A stretch of DNA of 32,971 nucleotides from Verrucomicrobiota bacterium (lineage in GTDB: Bacteria > Verrucomicrobiota > Verrucomicrobiia > Limisphaerales > SIBE01). The stretch is taken from contig VHDE01000054.1 of the NCBI GenBank assembly GCA_016871515.1, positions 1 through 32,971 on the forward strand, in the 5' to 3' direction. Made by a program: the position numbers and the translations under genes. The notes under the pieces are model-generated. The model was not told where the DNA came from. It made no database searches and saw only the letters and a program-made list of their open reading frames with translations. Shown piece after piece: positions 1 through 7,864 of the stretch (within the stretch, counting starts at the first letter, position 1; each line of letters starts with the position of its first letter).

Positions 1-10
1 TTTGGGCTGT

Positions 11-1294
11 TCAAGGTTTTCTTATCGACAAGGGAATCACGTTTTCCGCCGACTGCAACGGCGCCACAGCAAACCACTTCTCTGCTTCTGCTTTCGTCGC
101 GAGTCCTTTATAAGAGGCAGGAATCATTGCGGGCGAGTTCCCGGCTTGGGCAGCCGTTAGATTCTCGTTGGAGTGAAGTGCGAAATGATACGTGCAGAAG
201 GCGTGGCGCAGACCGTTGGCCTTGCGCGGCACTCCGGCCTGTTCCTAAAGCTTAACTGCTTGATCCTGGAAGCCATCTTTAGTTGCGTCGAGAATCTTCC
301 CCTTCTCAAAGATACGGAATGGTGCGAGCCACGCTGCCAATGCCGGGCACATTTCGACAAGACGGCGCTGGCGGGTCTTACTCTTGGTGGAACTGATTTC
401 GATATGGCCGGCGATGCGCCACACGTCGGACCAGTCCAGCCTGAGCAATTCGGCAATGCGCAAGCTAGCCAAGCCACCAATCGCGAGAACGCCTCGCATT
501 GGGCCGTCGGCAGTTTCGAGAAGCGCGCGGAATTCTTTTGGCGTGTAGAAGAGAACGTCGCTGGTGTTGGCGTGTTCAAGCTGTAGCGAATCGGCTTCAT
601 TCAGACGATGCGTCGTGGGAAGGTAATCCCGGCGCACGGACCATTTGAGAAATTGCTGAACAGTTGCCCGATAATGGTTGCGTGTTTTGGCGGAGAAATC
701 ACCGAGCGAAACAATGAACGCTTCGAGATGCGCCTTGGACAGGTCGCATACGGCCGTATTCGCAAACGTCTTGGCGAACCGGCGCAGCCGAATATCACGA
801 GTATACGTGTACCGGGTGGACAGTTGCGCCCGCTGGCCCTCGGCGGCCTTGGTGCGTGGGGCGTCGGCCTTGATGAATTCTTCAACAGCTTCCGCGATGG
901 CTTTCCGCTTCACGGTGGCAACTGTAGTCACGTAACGCTCAATCGCCTCACCAACTGTTTGACCGTTGAGCTTGCTCGCGGCCTCGATCTATTCCGAAAC
1001 TGCTCTGATCAGCGAGATTTGCTTGCCGGTCTCTCGACGGAAGGATTCCAGTCGTTCCAGAGCCTCCAATGCATCATGAGATTGGTTGGCGCTAAGCACT
1101 GCGGACTTCGATCCATCGGCGATTTCGCGCACGAGATTGTCGGCCTTGATTCTCGCTTCCGAGTAGGTCGCAAAGTGGCTCATCACCCGGTTGCCGTGGA
1201 CATACCCTGTCACGCGATAGAATGGGTACGATTTGGTCTTGCCGTAGATCGTTGCCTCAGCCTTGCGGTGTCTGACTTTGACAGGGAATCTCAT
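11..1294 (-). pseudogene. Tyrosine recombinase (phage-type integrase), interrupted by two in-frame TAG codons
   Basis: One continuous frame of about 427 codons reads as a site-specific tyrosine recombinase but contains TAG at 989-991 (codon 102) and at 245-247 (codon 350). It ends at TGA 11-13. The start is placed at the ATG at 1294 (MRFPVKVRHRK). An N-terminal SAM-like core-binding domain spans roughly codons 110-230. The catalytic domain shows the first Arg (about R279, in GGLASLRIAEL), a Lys in TKSKTRQRR, the second Arg (R363, in NGLRHAF) and the nucleophile Tyr (about Y395, in ASYKGLATKAEAEKWF). The usual His of HxxR is Asn here, and the later GHS is GNS. From memory of the family this is common in verrucomicrobial relatives. 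The sequence on both sides of each TAG is well conserved, so these look like nonsense mutations rather than separate genes. The gene starts about 80 bp past the 3' end of tRNA-His, as in tRNA-integrated elements. It is probably inactive unless amber codons are read through. Confidence 0.85.
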
Positions 1295-1374
1295 TTTCCG
1301 AGTCTCGGATTCCGCGGTTTTTTGTGCGAGACCTGTGCGGGGATCTGCTGATTTGCTGATTTCCTCAACAAACT

Positions 1375-1451
1375 TGGGGTGACCGACGGGATTCGAACCC
1401 GCGACAGCCAGAACCACAATCTGGAGCTCTACCAACTGAGCTACGGCCACC
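1375..1451 (-). tRNA. tRNA-His (anticodon GTG)
   Basis: The reverse strand folds into a full cloverleaf. The acceptor stem GTGGCCG pairs with CGGTCAC (one G-U), the anticodon stem CCAGA/TCTGG encloses the loop TTGTGGT, and the T arm is GCGGG-TTCGAAT-CCCGT. The loop gives anticodon GTG, for histidine. An extra G at 1451 (G-1) opposite C73 is the identity mark of tRNA-His. The 3' CCA is encoded at 1375-1377. An integrase pseudogene begins 80 bp beyond the 3' end on the same strand. Confidence 0.97.
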
Positions 1452-1465
1452 ATCGAAGCGTCGGA

Positions 1466-1494
1466 AACCTAGTTTTCTTTGCCAGCAGCGTCAA
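1466..1494 (-). promoter_or_regulatory. Probable sigma70-type promoter of tRNA-His
   Basis: On the minus strand TTGACG (1489-1494) is followed after exactly 17 bp by TAGGTT (1466-1471). The expected start point falls about 8 nt before the mature tRNA 5' end. The -35 matches 5 of 6 consensus bases and the -10 only 3 of 6. The position right upstream of a tRNA supports the call. Confidence 0.45.
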
Positions 1495-1532
1495 GCTTCC
1501 CATCACTAGGATTTTGGCCACGCTTTTGCCAG

Positions 1533-3419
1533 TTAGACTTTGACGTTGCGCCGGTTCAATTCGCGGCGGGCCAGTTCCCGAATGCGTGAGTACGCAGGTT
1601 GGCTGGTCTCGCTCGATCCGCCGGTGTCATCACCGGATTGGTCTCGGTTCATCTTCGCGTCTGCCGAAGCGACGAATGCCAATTCCTCTTCATGATGAAG
1701 ATCGAGAGCACGCCGCAATTCCTCCACGGTCAATTCGCTGGCGTGGCCCTCGATCAAACTTAGCAAGAGTTGAAAGGCGCGCCACGTTTCGTGCACCGAT
1801 ACAACAGGACCTTCCGGCGGGGGCTCTCCGGCAGACGCCAAAATCTTCATGAGCGGTTCGAAGGCGCTCGCATCCTCGATCTTGGCCAGCGATTCGGCTG
1901 CATCCAGAACGATGAGCGTCGAGCTGTCTCGCAAATCGGCGCGCAAGACATCTCGGCCACGTGCGTCAGAAGAAGCGGCCAACGCGTGTGCGGCGGCGCG
2001 TCGCACGGCCTGGCTTCGATGTTTCAACGCCGCCGTCAATGGATCGTCATTCGAATTGCAAATCTGCCTGAGATTCCCGGCGGCCGACGCCCGGGTATTA
2101 GGATCAGGGCTCTGTAAAGCGAGCGACAGTGTGATCACATCGCTTTCATCACTAACCTTGCTCGTTGGCGAGGCCGCTTTTGTGTCCGCAGTGGGTTTCG
2201 CTTTCGAGACCGTCACTAATGGCTTTACGGTTCGCACTTCGGTTGTCTTCTTCACGGCTTCGCCAGTCTCGCGCGGCATGTGGGTTGCGCCCTGTTTCAG
2301 GGTCGCCACAAAACGCGGAATTGCATCGCGGGCCGCTTCGGACTTCGCCCAGTCGGAGTTCATTTTCGATACCGCTTCGATCAGAGGGTCGATGATGGAG
2401 TTGCCGACGCGAACCAGAGCCGACGCGGCCCCCTCTCTCACCCAGGGTTGTCTATCCTTGAGGGCGCTTACGAGCGGTTCGACCGTGGCATGGCCAATTT
2501 GAACCAATGCTTCCACGAGTGTCTTGAACGATTTCGTGTTGCGGGTTCCCAGAGCCATCACCAACGCCGGAATGGCGCGCGAATCTCCAATTTCGCCGAG
2601 CGCCATAGCCGCAGCTTCCCGCACTCCTTCGTTTTGGTCGCTGAGAGCATCCGCGAGCGGGTCTACGGCAGCCGGATCGCCAATTTCACCTAGAACGCGC
2701 GCGGCGGCTTCCCTAGTTTTCTCGTCACCATCTTTCAGCGTTCTGACAAATTCAGGAAGGACCGCTGTGGCTAATCCGGCCTTGGCCCAGCGACGATCAA
2801 TTCTTCGTAAAGCTTCCAACGCAGCTTCGCGCACCTCGCGGTCTTTAAGGGCCAAGACCAGTGAGTCGATCGCGGGCCGGCCGATGCGCACCAGAGCCGC
2901 GGCAGCAGTTTCGCGGACGCGCAGTTTCGTTTCCTTGAGGGCGCCGACCAATGGGACGACCGCGCTTCGCCCAATGCGCACCAGTCCGGCGGCTGCAGCC
3001 TCCTTTGCGCCTGAATCCCCGTACTTGAGCGCCGCCACCAATTGCTCGAGAGCCGTTTCATCGCCAATCTTGCCCAGCGTCGCCGCAGCTATCTCTCGCG
3101 CCTCCAAATCGCCGTCGGCCAAAGCCAACCCGAGAGGAAGAACGGCAGGGCTCCCAATCTGGATCAGCACACCTTGCGCGGCATTTCGAGTCTCAGAATC
3201 TCTGTCTTGAAGCGCTGCGATCAGCGTTTTGATAGCGGGAGTGCCGATCTTGACCAATGCTCCTTCCGCAGCGTGACGAACGTGAGAGTTTTTATCCTTA
3301 AGTGTGGCAAACAGCGGGCCGATGGAGCGTGCGTCCCGCAATTCTCCCAGTTTCTTGGCGGCGGTCTCGCGTGCCCGCCAATCGTCTGCGCTAAGTTGCC
3401 GCAACGTCCACCAAAGCAT
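1533..3419 (-). CDS. HEAT-repeat (PBS-lyase-like) protein
   Basis: A 628-residue protein built almost entirely of HEAT/PBS-lyase-type repeats of about 30 residues. Units such as VREAAAMALGEIGD, VRETAAAALVRIG and TREAAARVLGEIGD recur from residue 1 to about 370. A low-complexity Lys/Thr/Ser-rich linker follows at about 375-425, then a second repeat block to about 540, and a charged C-terminal tail ends in ARRELNRRNVKV. There is no signal peptide or membrane segment, so it is likely cytoplasmic. HEAT arrays form curved scaffolds for protein partners. PBS-lyase members can act on phycobilins, but nothing here suggests pigment chemistry. A purine-rich ribosome site (AAAGGAAAG) just before the ATG at 3419 supports the start. 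Its partner cannot be told from the neighbours. Large open frames on the opposite strand are artefacts of the repetitive coding. Confidence 0.9.
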   Translation of the reverse strand: MLWWTLRQLSADDWRARETAAKKLGELRDARSIGPLFATLKDKNSHVRHAAEGALVKIGTPAIKTLIAALQDRDSETRNAAQGVLIQIGSPAVLPLGLALADGDLEAREIAAATLGKIGDETALEQLVAALKYGDSGAKEAAAAGLVRIGRSAVVPLVGALKETKLRVRETAAAALVRIGRPAIDSLVLALKDREVREAALEALRRIDRRWAKAGLATAVLPEFVRTLKDGDEKTREAAARVLGEIGDPAAVDPLADALSDQNEGVREAAAMALGEIGDSRAIPALVMALGTRNTKSFKTLVEALVQIGHATVEPLVSALKDRQPWVREGAASALVRVGNSIIDPLIEAVSKMNSDWAKSEAARDAIPRFVATLKQGATHMPRETGEAVKKTTEVRTVKPLVTVSKAKPTADTKAASPTSKVSDESDVITLSLALQSPDPNTRASAAGNLRQICNSNDDPLTAALKHRSQAVRRAAAHALAASSDARGRDVLRADLRDSSTLIVLDAAESLAKIEDASAFEPLMKILASAGEPPPEGPVVSVHETWRAFQLLLSLIEGHASELTVEELRRALDLHHEEELAFVASADAKMNRDQSGDDTGGSSETSQPAYSRIRELARRELNRRNVKV

Positions 3420-3968
3420 AGGTCTTTCCTTTCATTAATCGAAGACGCGGTCAGCAGCCGGGTAAAGATTCGGAAGACGAACGCGCGAACGGCTCATCGT
3501 TGTCACTCTCGCGGTCTCACGCTGCCACACGATAGAATTGACGAATCCGTTACTACTCAAAAGCTTTCCAAAGGCTAGAATAAGCGCATTTCAACAAGTT
3601 CAAGTCAAGCGCGCAAAAGAAGCGGACTTCTGCGCAGTGCATCCCGAAGTTGTCTGTAGCGGCGGGCATCCTGCCTGCCGCAGAGAGCGCGCATCCTGCC
3701 GCCCGGAGTGACGCTGGAAACTTGATATTGGCCTTTCACATAGCGTGATCCGCCGGGCAAGATGCCCCGGCTCTACGGCAGGCAGAATGCCCGCCGCTAA
3801 GATTGCGCCGACTGCAGCGACTGCATGGGAGTTTGCGAACGCTGCCGCGCCCGAGAACGGGCGCGATTCCGGTGGTAACGTCCACGATGCCCCGAACCTC
3901 AGCTTGATTTTGTCTCTGCGCGAGGCATTTTAAGAAGTTAAGAAGGCAAAACGAAAGGATAGGATTGT
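3420..3968. other. Intergenic region between divergent genes, with one inverted repeat
   Basis: This 549-bp gap separates the divergently transcribed HEAT protein and DUF5069 genes, so it should hold promoters for both; no clear -35/-10 pair stands out. Its main recognisable content is the inverted repeat at 3657-3799. A 62-codon frame at 3745-3933 overlaps that repeat and shows no protein-like composition. Confidence 0.5.
3657..3799. repeat. Imperfect inverted repeat with 24-bp arms
   Basis: The left arm 3657-3680 and the right arm 3776-3799 are reverse complements with one mismatch in 24. They begin and end with TAGCGGCGGGCAT / ATGCCCGCCGCTA. The 95 bp between them hold a further related palindromic piece around 3750-3775. 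It resembles a small non-coding dispersed repeat. It could fold in RNA, but no T-run follows, so a terminator role is unsupported. Confidence 0.7.
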
Positions 3969-4418
3969 ATGGCTATCAATGCTCCGGATTTGACTCAGCG
4001 CGCCCCGCGAAGCCCGCGCGTGCGGTTGGGTGGTTATGTTATTCTGCCGCGCATGCTGGACAAAGGCCGCGCCAGCATCGCCGGCAAAAATGGGGAGTTT
4101 CGATTTAATTGTCCGCTAGACCAGCATTTCGTCCATTTTGCGGGGATTGATCCCGATGCGCTGAAAAATGAGCTGGCCGCTGGCAAAGGCGATGGAGAAA
4201 TCCTGGAATGGATCGTGGCTAATTCCACGACCAAACCGAGTGCGCCCGAAATTGCCGCTTGGTCCGCGTATCAGGAACAGCGCGTCCCGTCTGATCTGGA
4301 AACGCGTCATTTCTTCACGGAAGTCCATTGCAAAATGGCCCCGCATCGAAAGGACATTGGCACGTGGTTCGATCTCCTGGATTTGGACGACTTTGTGACG
4401 TTTGGCGGATCAGCCTGA
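3969..4418 (+). CDS. DUF5069 domain-containing protein
   Basis: A 149-residue soluble protein. The segment RAPRSPRVRLGGYVILPRML, followed by DKGRASIAGKNGEF, and the later ILEWIVANS and TWFDLLDLDD are the pattern I associate with DUF5069, a small family common in Verrucomicrobiota and Planctomycetes. The function is unknown to me. There is no signal peptide, membrane segment or catalytic motif. A purine-rich stretch (GAAAGGATAGG) sits just ahead of the ATG and supports the start. It appears monocistronic, with repeats on both sides. Confidence 0.8.
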   Translation: MAINAPDLTQRAPRSPRVRLGGYVILPRMLDKGRASIAGKNGEFRFNCPLDQHFVHFAGIDPDALKNELAAGKGDGEILEWIVANSTTKPSAPEIAAWSAYQEQRVPSDLETRHFFTEVHCKMAPHRKDIGTWFDLLDLDDFVTFGGSA

Positions 4419-4440
4419 ACGCGCAATGCCGTGGGACAGC

Positions 4441-4516
4441 GCGTCTCGCCTGTCCTGCTCTTGGTGTTGGCAAATGCTGGACAGGCGAGACGCCTATCCT
4501 ACGGCGCCGGTTCATG
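4441..4516. repeat. Palindromic dispersed repeat (GGACAGGCGAGACGC type)
   Basis: Perfect 15-bp inverted arms lie at 4441-4455 and 4479-4493, separated by 23 bp. They are followed by CTATCCTACGG and then GTTCATG at 4510-4516. The core and trailing GTTCATG match the element at 10878-10977. It lies between the convergent DUF5069 and DUF971 genes, where a hairpin could act as a bidirectional transcript end, but there is no T-tract. Confidence 0.75.
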
Positions 4517-4552
4517 GCAGAATTGCGGCAAGGGACAAGCCTTCGCGCGACC

Positions 4553-4858
4553 TTACGTTTGGGCGTCTGCAATCCTCCGCAAATATTCGAACGAATAAAT
4601 CCCCGTGCTGTGGCCGTCTCCCCAGACGGGTTGAATCGCGTAGCCGCCCACGTTGCCGATTCTGCGCAGTTCAAATGCGCTGGCTGGTAAGGGCTTGTCG
4701 GGCAGCTTGTAGAAGTTACCCATAACGTCGCTTTCGCCTTTGCATCCCGCGCATGGGCAATGTCGCCGCAAGGTTTCCAAGCGAACATAGCTCTCACTGC
4801 TGTCCTCCCACTTGATCGCCAGCTCATCTCCAATCTGCTGAATATCGACCGGTCGCAT
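4553..4858 (-). CDS. DUF971 domain-containing protein
   Basis: A 101-residue protein matching DUF971 (the gamma-butyrobetaine hydroxylase-like N-terminal domain). It opens with MRPVDIQQIGDELAIKWEDS, has the paired-Cys motif CPCAGC at about residues 35-40, and ends with GGYAIQPVWGDGHSTGIYSF and EYLRR. These small proteins fold like the N-terminal domain of the hydroxylases and, in other bacteria, sit near iron-sulfur or Mrp-type genes. The exact role is unsettled. The cysteines could bind a metal, which is inference. It is convergent with the DUF5069 gene and has no operon partner here. Confidence 0.85.
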   Translation of the reverse strand: MRPVDIQQIGDELAIKWEDSSESYVRLETLRRHCPCAGCKGESDVMGNFYKLPDKPLPASAFELRRIGNVGGYAIQPVWGDGHSTGIYSFEYLRRIADAQT

Positions 4859-5044
4859 GGCGACGAGACTAGTGCGCGACCGGTCGAAGGTCTAGTGGCA
4901 ATCAAATCGAACAAATCGAACGACGCTGACCGCGGCCCTCCGGCTGGAAGCTCGACAGGTCGTTCACAGGAATGAGCCAAGCAATTACAAAGATGGAAAA
5001 CGGTGCATCGCGACCACAAAGATAGTCTAATCTAACTTTTCTAG

Positions 5045-5073
5045 TTGACACTAACTTGCGGTAGCGGTAAACA
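5045..5073 (+). promoter_or_regulatory. Candidate promoter of the metal-ABC operon
   Basis: A perfect -35 hexamer TTGACA (5045-5050) is followed after 17 bp by TAAACA (5068-5073), a weak -10. A short dyad, TAGT-4 bp-ACTA, overlaps the -35 and is where a metal repressor could bind. It is too short to be called a DtxR/MntR box. The start codon of the first gene lies about 75 bp downstream. Confidence 0.35.
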
Positions 5074-5147
5074 ACGCTCCATAACAACGCGAGCCGGTCT
5101 GTGGCTGGCTCACCAATCAATCGTTAGTTCGGAGCAATGTTCAAACC

Positions 5148-6065
5148 ATGAAAACAATTCGGGTGCTCTCAAAAGTTCCGCTGCTCGTCCTGTTGCTGTC
5201 GGCCTTCACAGCCATCGGCGCGGAACGCAAGATCAAAGTAACCACAACCGTGACGATGGTGACCGACCTCGTCAAAAGCGTCGGTGGCAATCGCGTCGAG
5301 GTGCAAGGCCTGATGGGGCCTGGCGTCGATCCTCACCTGTACAAACCAACGTCGTCGGATGCCAGCAAGCTCAGCCGAGCGGATGTGATCTTTTACGTTG
5401 GGCTGATCCTGGAGGGGAAAATGCAAGATTTGTTCGCCCAGATGGCGCGCACGAAAAAGTACGTCTATGCCGTCACGGAAGCAATCGCGGTCGAGAAACT
5501 TTTAGAGCCGCCGGAGTTCGCGGGGCATTATGATCCGCATGTTTGGTTCGAAGTGCCGCTGTGGGCCAAGTGCGTTGACACGGTGGAAAAAGGCTTGAGC
5601 GAATTCGATCCGAAAGGAAAGAGCTACTATCAGAAACGCGCTGCGGAAACACGTAAGAAGCTGGAGGCCCTTCACGAATGGGCTTTGAAAAAAGTGGCTG
5701 AATTGCCCAAAGAACGCCGCATCCTCGTCACCAGTCACGACGCCTATAACTACTTCGGCCGCGCTTACGAATTCAAGGTCGTCGGTCTGCAAGGCATTTC
5801 GACTGTCACTGAAGCAGGGCTGGCAGACATGGCCAAGATGGTTGACTTCATCAAGAAGCATCAAGTCAAAGCGATCTTCGTGGAATCGAGCGTTCCGCAT
5901 AATACCATCGAGCGAATCAGCAAGGATGCAGGCGTCAAAATTGGCGGCGAACTGTTCTCTGATGCTATGGGCACGCCTGGACAAATCGAGTATGGCTATG
6001 ATCTCGGCACCTTTGAAGGCATGATCAAACACAACATCAATACCATCGTCGAAGCGCTGAAGTAA
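5148..6065 (+). CDS. Metal ABC transporter substrate-binding protein (TroA/YtgA type)
   Basis: A 305-residue cluster A-I solute-binding protein that captures Mn2+, Fe2+ or Zn2+ in the periplasm. A signal peptide covers residues 1-25 (cleavage near AIGA-ER). The four expected metal ligands are visible: H63 (GVDPHLY), H131 (YDPHVW), H197 (VTSHDAY) and D272 (LFSDAMG). The family backbone helix runs through the middle. The His/Asp-rich loop typical of ZnuA zinc proteins is absent, which together with the His-His-His-Asp set points to the TroA/MntC/YtgA branch and so to Mn or Fe rather than strict Zn. It is the first gene of a six-gene run ending at 10817. The metal preference is inference. Confidence 0.9.
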   Translation: MKTIRVLSKVPLLVLLLSAFTAIGAERKIKVTTTVTMVTDLVKSVGGNRVEVQGLMGPGVDPHLYKPTSSDASKLSRADVIFYVGLILEGKMQDLFAQMARTKKYVYAVTEAIAVEKLLEPPEFAGHYDPHVWFEVPLWAKCVDTVEKGLSEFDPKGKSYYQKRAAETRKKLEALHEWALKKVAELPKERRILVTSHDAYNYFGRAYEFKVVGLQGISTVTEAGLADMAKMVDFIKKHQVKAIFVESSVPHNTIERISKDAGVKIGGELFSDAMGTPGQIEYGYDLGTFEGMIKHNINTIVEALK

Positions 6066-6089
6066 TTAAACACCTTCCCCCCAAATCCT

Positions 6090-6977
6090 ATGCTCAGCCC
6101 CAAGCCCCGCCGACTTCTCCAATCGTATTGTCTCATCATCCCATCCCTTTTTCTCGCGAATTGCGTCGAAGGCGCGGAACCGTCTGCCGACAAGAGCCAA
6201 TACAACTTGTTCAATCCGACGCCGCGCGAGCTGATGCGCGAAATGAGCACCGACCGACCCGATAAAACCGAGAGCGCCTACACGGTCGATGCCGGTCATT
6301 TTCAGTTCGAGATGGACATCCTGAATTACGCATACGACCGCCACAATGCGGACCGGTCGAACACCCGTGTTGAGACGGTCAGCATAGCGCCTGTGAATCT
6401 AAAGCTCGGTCTCTTGAACAATGTTGATCTTCAACTTGTGTTGGAGACCTATACATCGGTGCGGACTCATGACCGCACGTTGCGCACGGTGGAAAAGAAT
6501 CGCGGGTTCGGTGATATGGTCGTGCGAACAAAGTTTAACCTTTGGGGCAATGATGGCGGCACGACGGCTTTGGCGTTAATGCCGTATGTTAAGCTTCCCA
6601 CTAATCAAGATGATCTGGGGAACAATTCTGTGGAAGGCGGATTAATCGTTCCGTTGGGCGTCGCGTTGCCTCGCGACTGGGGCATGGGGGTGATGACGCA
6701 GATTGACGTGATTCGCGATGGCGTCGGTGGCGGCCATCATGCCGAATTTGTGAATACGATTACTTTTGCCCATGACATTGTCGGAAATCTGGGCGGATAT
6801 TTGGAGTTTTTTAGCGCGGTCAGCACGGAGTCTGGCTCCGATTGGATTGGCACATTCGATGCCGGCTTCACCTACGCGCTCACGGAAGACATTCAACTCG
6901 ATGCCGGAATCAACATCGGCGTGACGCGATCGGCAGATGATTGGAATCCGTTCATCGGTCTCTCCTGGCGTTTCTAA
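6090..6977 (+). CDS. Outer-membrane beta-barrel protein (MetA-pathway phenol-degradation-like family)
   Basis: A 295-residue exported protein with a signal peptide at about 1-29 (cleavage near VEGA-EP). It then has alternating strands ending in IGLSWRF, with the terminal Phe used by the barrel assembly machinery. The conserved opening ELMREMSTDRPDKTESAYTV and later GDMVVRTKFNLWG, MPYVKLPT and IVPLGVALPRDWGMG fit the family annotated as putative MetA-pathway of phenol degradation, a barrel family whose name is historical. It lies 24 bp after the metal-binding protein and only 2 bp before the likely ATPase start, so it is almost certainly co-transcribed. I infer that it may let the metal cross the outer membrane. 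A structural or unrelated transport role is possible. Confidence 0.8.
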   Translation: MLSPKPRRLLQSYCLIIPSLFLANCVEGAEPSADKSQYNLFNPTPRELMREMSTDRPDKTESAYTVDAGHFQFEMDILNYAYDRHNADRSNTRVETVSIAPVNLKLGLLNNVDLQLVLETYTSVRTHDRTLRTVEKNRGFGDMVVRTKFNLWGNDGGTTALALMPYVKLPTNQDDLGNNSVEGGLIVPLGVALPRDWGMGVMTQIDVIRDGVGGGHHAEFVNTITFAHDIVGNLGGYLEFFSAVSTESGSDWIGTFDAGFTYALTEDIQLDAGINIGVTRSADDWNPFIGLSWRF

Positions 6978-6979
6978 TT

Positions 6980-7810
6980 ATGACCTTGCAACCCCATACC
7001 GTGAATGGACCATCGCCCGCGCACTCGACGCTTCGCGCTTCGCACTCGGACGAACGCGTCCCGCTCGAGATCCACGACCTGACGGTTGCGTACCACAAAA
7101 AACCCGTGCTGTGGGGCATCGACCTAACCGTGCCGAAAGGCAAGTTAGTCGGAATCGTAGGTCCGAATGGCGCTGGTAAATCTACGTTGATCAAAGCGGT
7201 CATGGGGCTAATTCCGTTGAGCAGCGGCTGGGTCAAGATCTTCGGCGAACCCTACAAAAAGAATCTGGTTCGGGTCGGGTACGTTCCGCAGCGCGAATCG
7301 GTCGATTGGGATTTTCCCGTCAGTGTGATGGACGTTGTTCTTATGGGGCGGTACGGGCGGCTCGGTTTAGTTAAACGTCCGAGCCGGCAGGACCGTGACG
7401 TGGCGCGGGAATGTCTCGATAAGGTAAAGATGCTCCCATTTGCGAACCGGCAAATTGCCAACCTCTCGGGTGGCCAGCAACAACGCGTCTTTCTGGCTCG
7501 GGCTCTCGCGCAAGAAAGCGATCTTTATTTCATGGATGAACCATTTGGGGGAGTTGATGCGGCCACGGAGACGGCGATCATCACACTGCTACACGAACTG
7601 AAGAACCGAGGAAAAACCCTGCTTGTCGTCCATCACGATTTGCCGACCGCGCGAAATTACTTCGACATGCTCCTGTTGCTGAACATGCGTGTCGTGGCGT
7701 TTGGTCGCACCGAGGAGGTGTTCACGTACGAACTGCTGCAGACGACGTACGGTGGGCGATTGACGATTCTCTCGGAAGTCGCGCATGCGGTCGGGCAGCG
7801 TGAGGCGTGA
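6980..7810 (+). CDS. Metal ABC transporter ATP-binding protein (TroB/YtgB type)
   Basis: A 276-residue ABC ATPase that powers the metal importer on the cytoplasmic face. The Walker A motif is GPNGAGKST, the Q-loop region is GYVPQRESVDWDFPVSV (characteristic of the Mn/Zn/Fe importer family), the signature is LSGGQQQR, Walker B is DLYFMDEPFGGVD and the switch His is in VVHHDL. I place the start at ATG 6980, 2 bp after the stop of the barrel gene. An upstream in-frame ATG at 6941 would overlap that gene. The first 30 residues are a poorly conserved extension. The stop TGA (7808-7810) falls inside the first unit of the heptamer array that follows. Confidence 0.93.
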   Translation: MTLQPHTVNGPSPAHSTLRASHSDERVPLEIHDLTVAYHKKPVLWGIDLTVPKGKLVGIVGPNGAGKSTLIKAVMGLIPLSSGWVKIFGEPYKKNLVRVGYVPQRESVDWDFPVSVMDVVLMGRYGRLGLVKRPSRQDRDVARECLDKVKMLPFANRQIANLSGGQQQRVFLARALAQESDLYFMDEPFGGVDAATETAIITLLHELKNRGKTLLVVHHDLPTARNYFDMLLLLNMRVVAFGRTEEVFTYELLQTTYGGRLTILSEVAHAVGQREA

Positions 7811-7848
7811 TTAGTGAATGGTGATTAGTGAATGGTGAATGGTGAATC
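7807..7848 (+). repeat. Tandem heptamer array, left flank of the four-helix-bundle gene
   Basis: Six 7-bp units run head to tail: GTGATTA, GTGAATG, GTGATTA, GTGAATG, GTGAATG, GTGAATC. The first unit contains the stop codon of the ATPase gene. The 13 bp at 7837-7849 (GAATGGTGAATCG) recur in inverted orientation at 8300-8312 on the other side of the next gene. The array does not code for the four-helix-bundle protein if that starts at 7865. Confidence 0.9.
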
Positions 7849-7864
7849 GAAAGAGGAGCCTTTT

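Noticed and set aside
11-1294. Genome-wide TAG recoding to an amino acid
   Set aside because: Normal genes in the window (PEP carboxykinase at 25314-25316, the Rieske gene at 15668-15670) end at TAG with no homology beyond it.
608-1351. Long plus-strand frame of 247 codons
   Set aside because: It lies antisense to the recombinase pseudogene, and has no recognisable domain.
1374-1453. A protein start at 1453 (MVAVAQLVELQ...) for the integrase frame
   Set aside because: This stretch is the tRNA-His gene read as protein; the recombinase homology starts at ATG 1294.
1849-3210. Several plus-strand frames of 100-230 codons
   Set aside because: They are antisense shadows of the HEAT-repeat gene, produced by its repeated GC-rich codons; composition is Ser/Ala/Arg-rich with no domain.
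3745-3933. Small plus-strand gene of 62 codons
   Set aside because: It starts inside the inverted repeat, lacks a ribosome site and has no domain.
4315-5019. Minus-strand frame of 234 codons over the DUF971 region
   Set aside because: It overlaps the DUF971 gene in another frame and includes the palindromic repeat; DUF971 has clear family motifs.
5000-5147. A true DtxR/MntR operator before the metal operon
   Set aside because: Only a 4-bp-arm dyad (TAGT/ACTA) was found near the -35; this is too weak to call a site.
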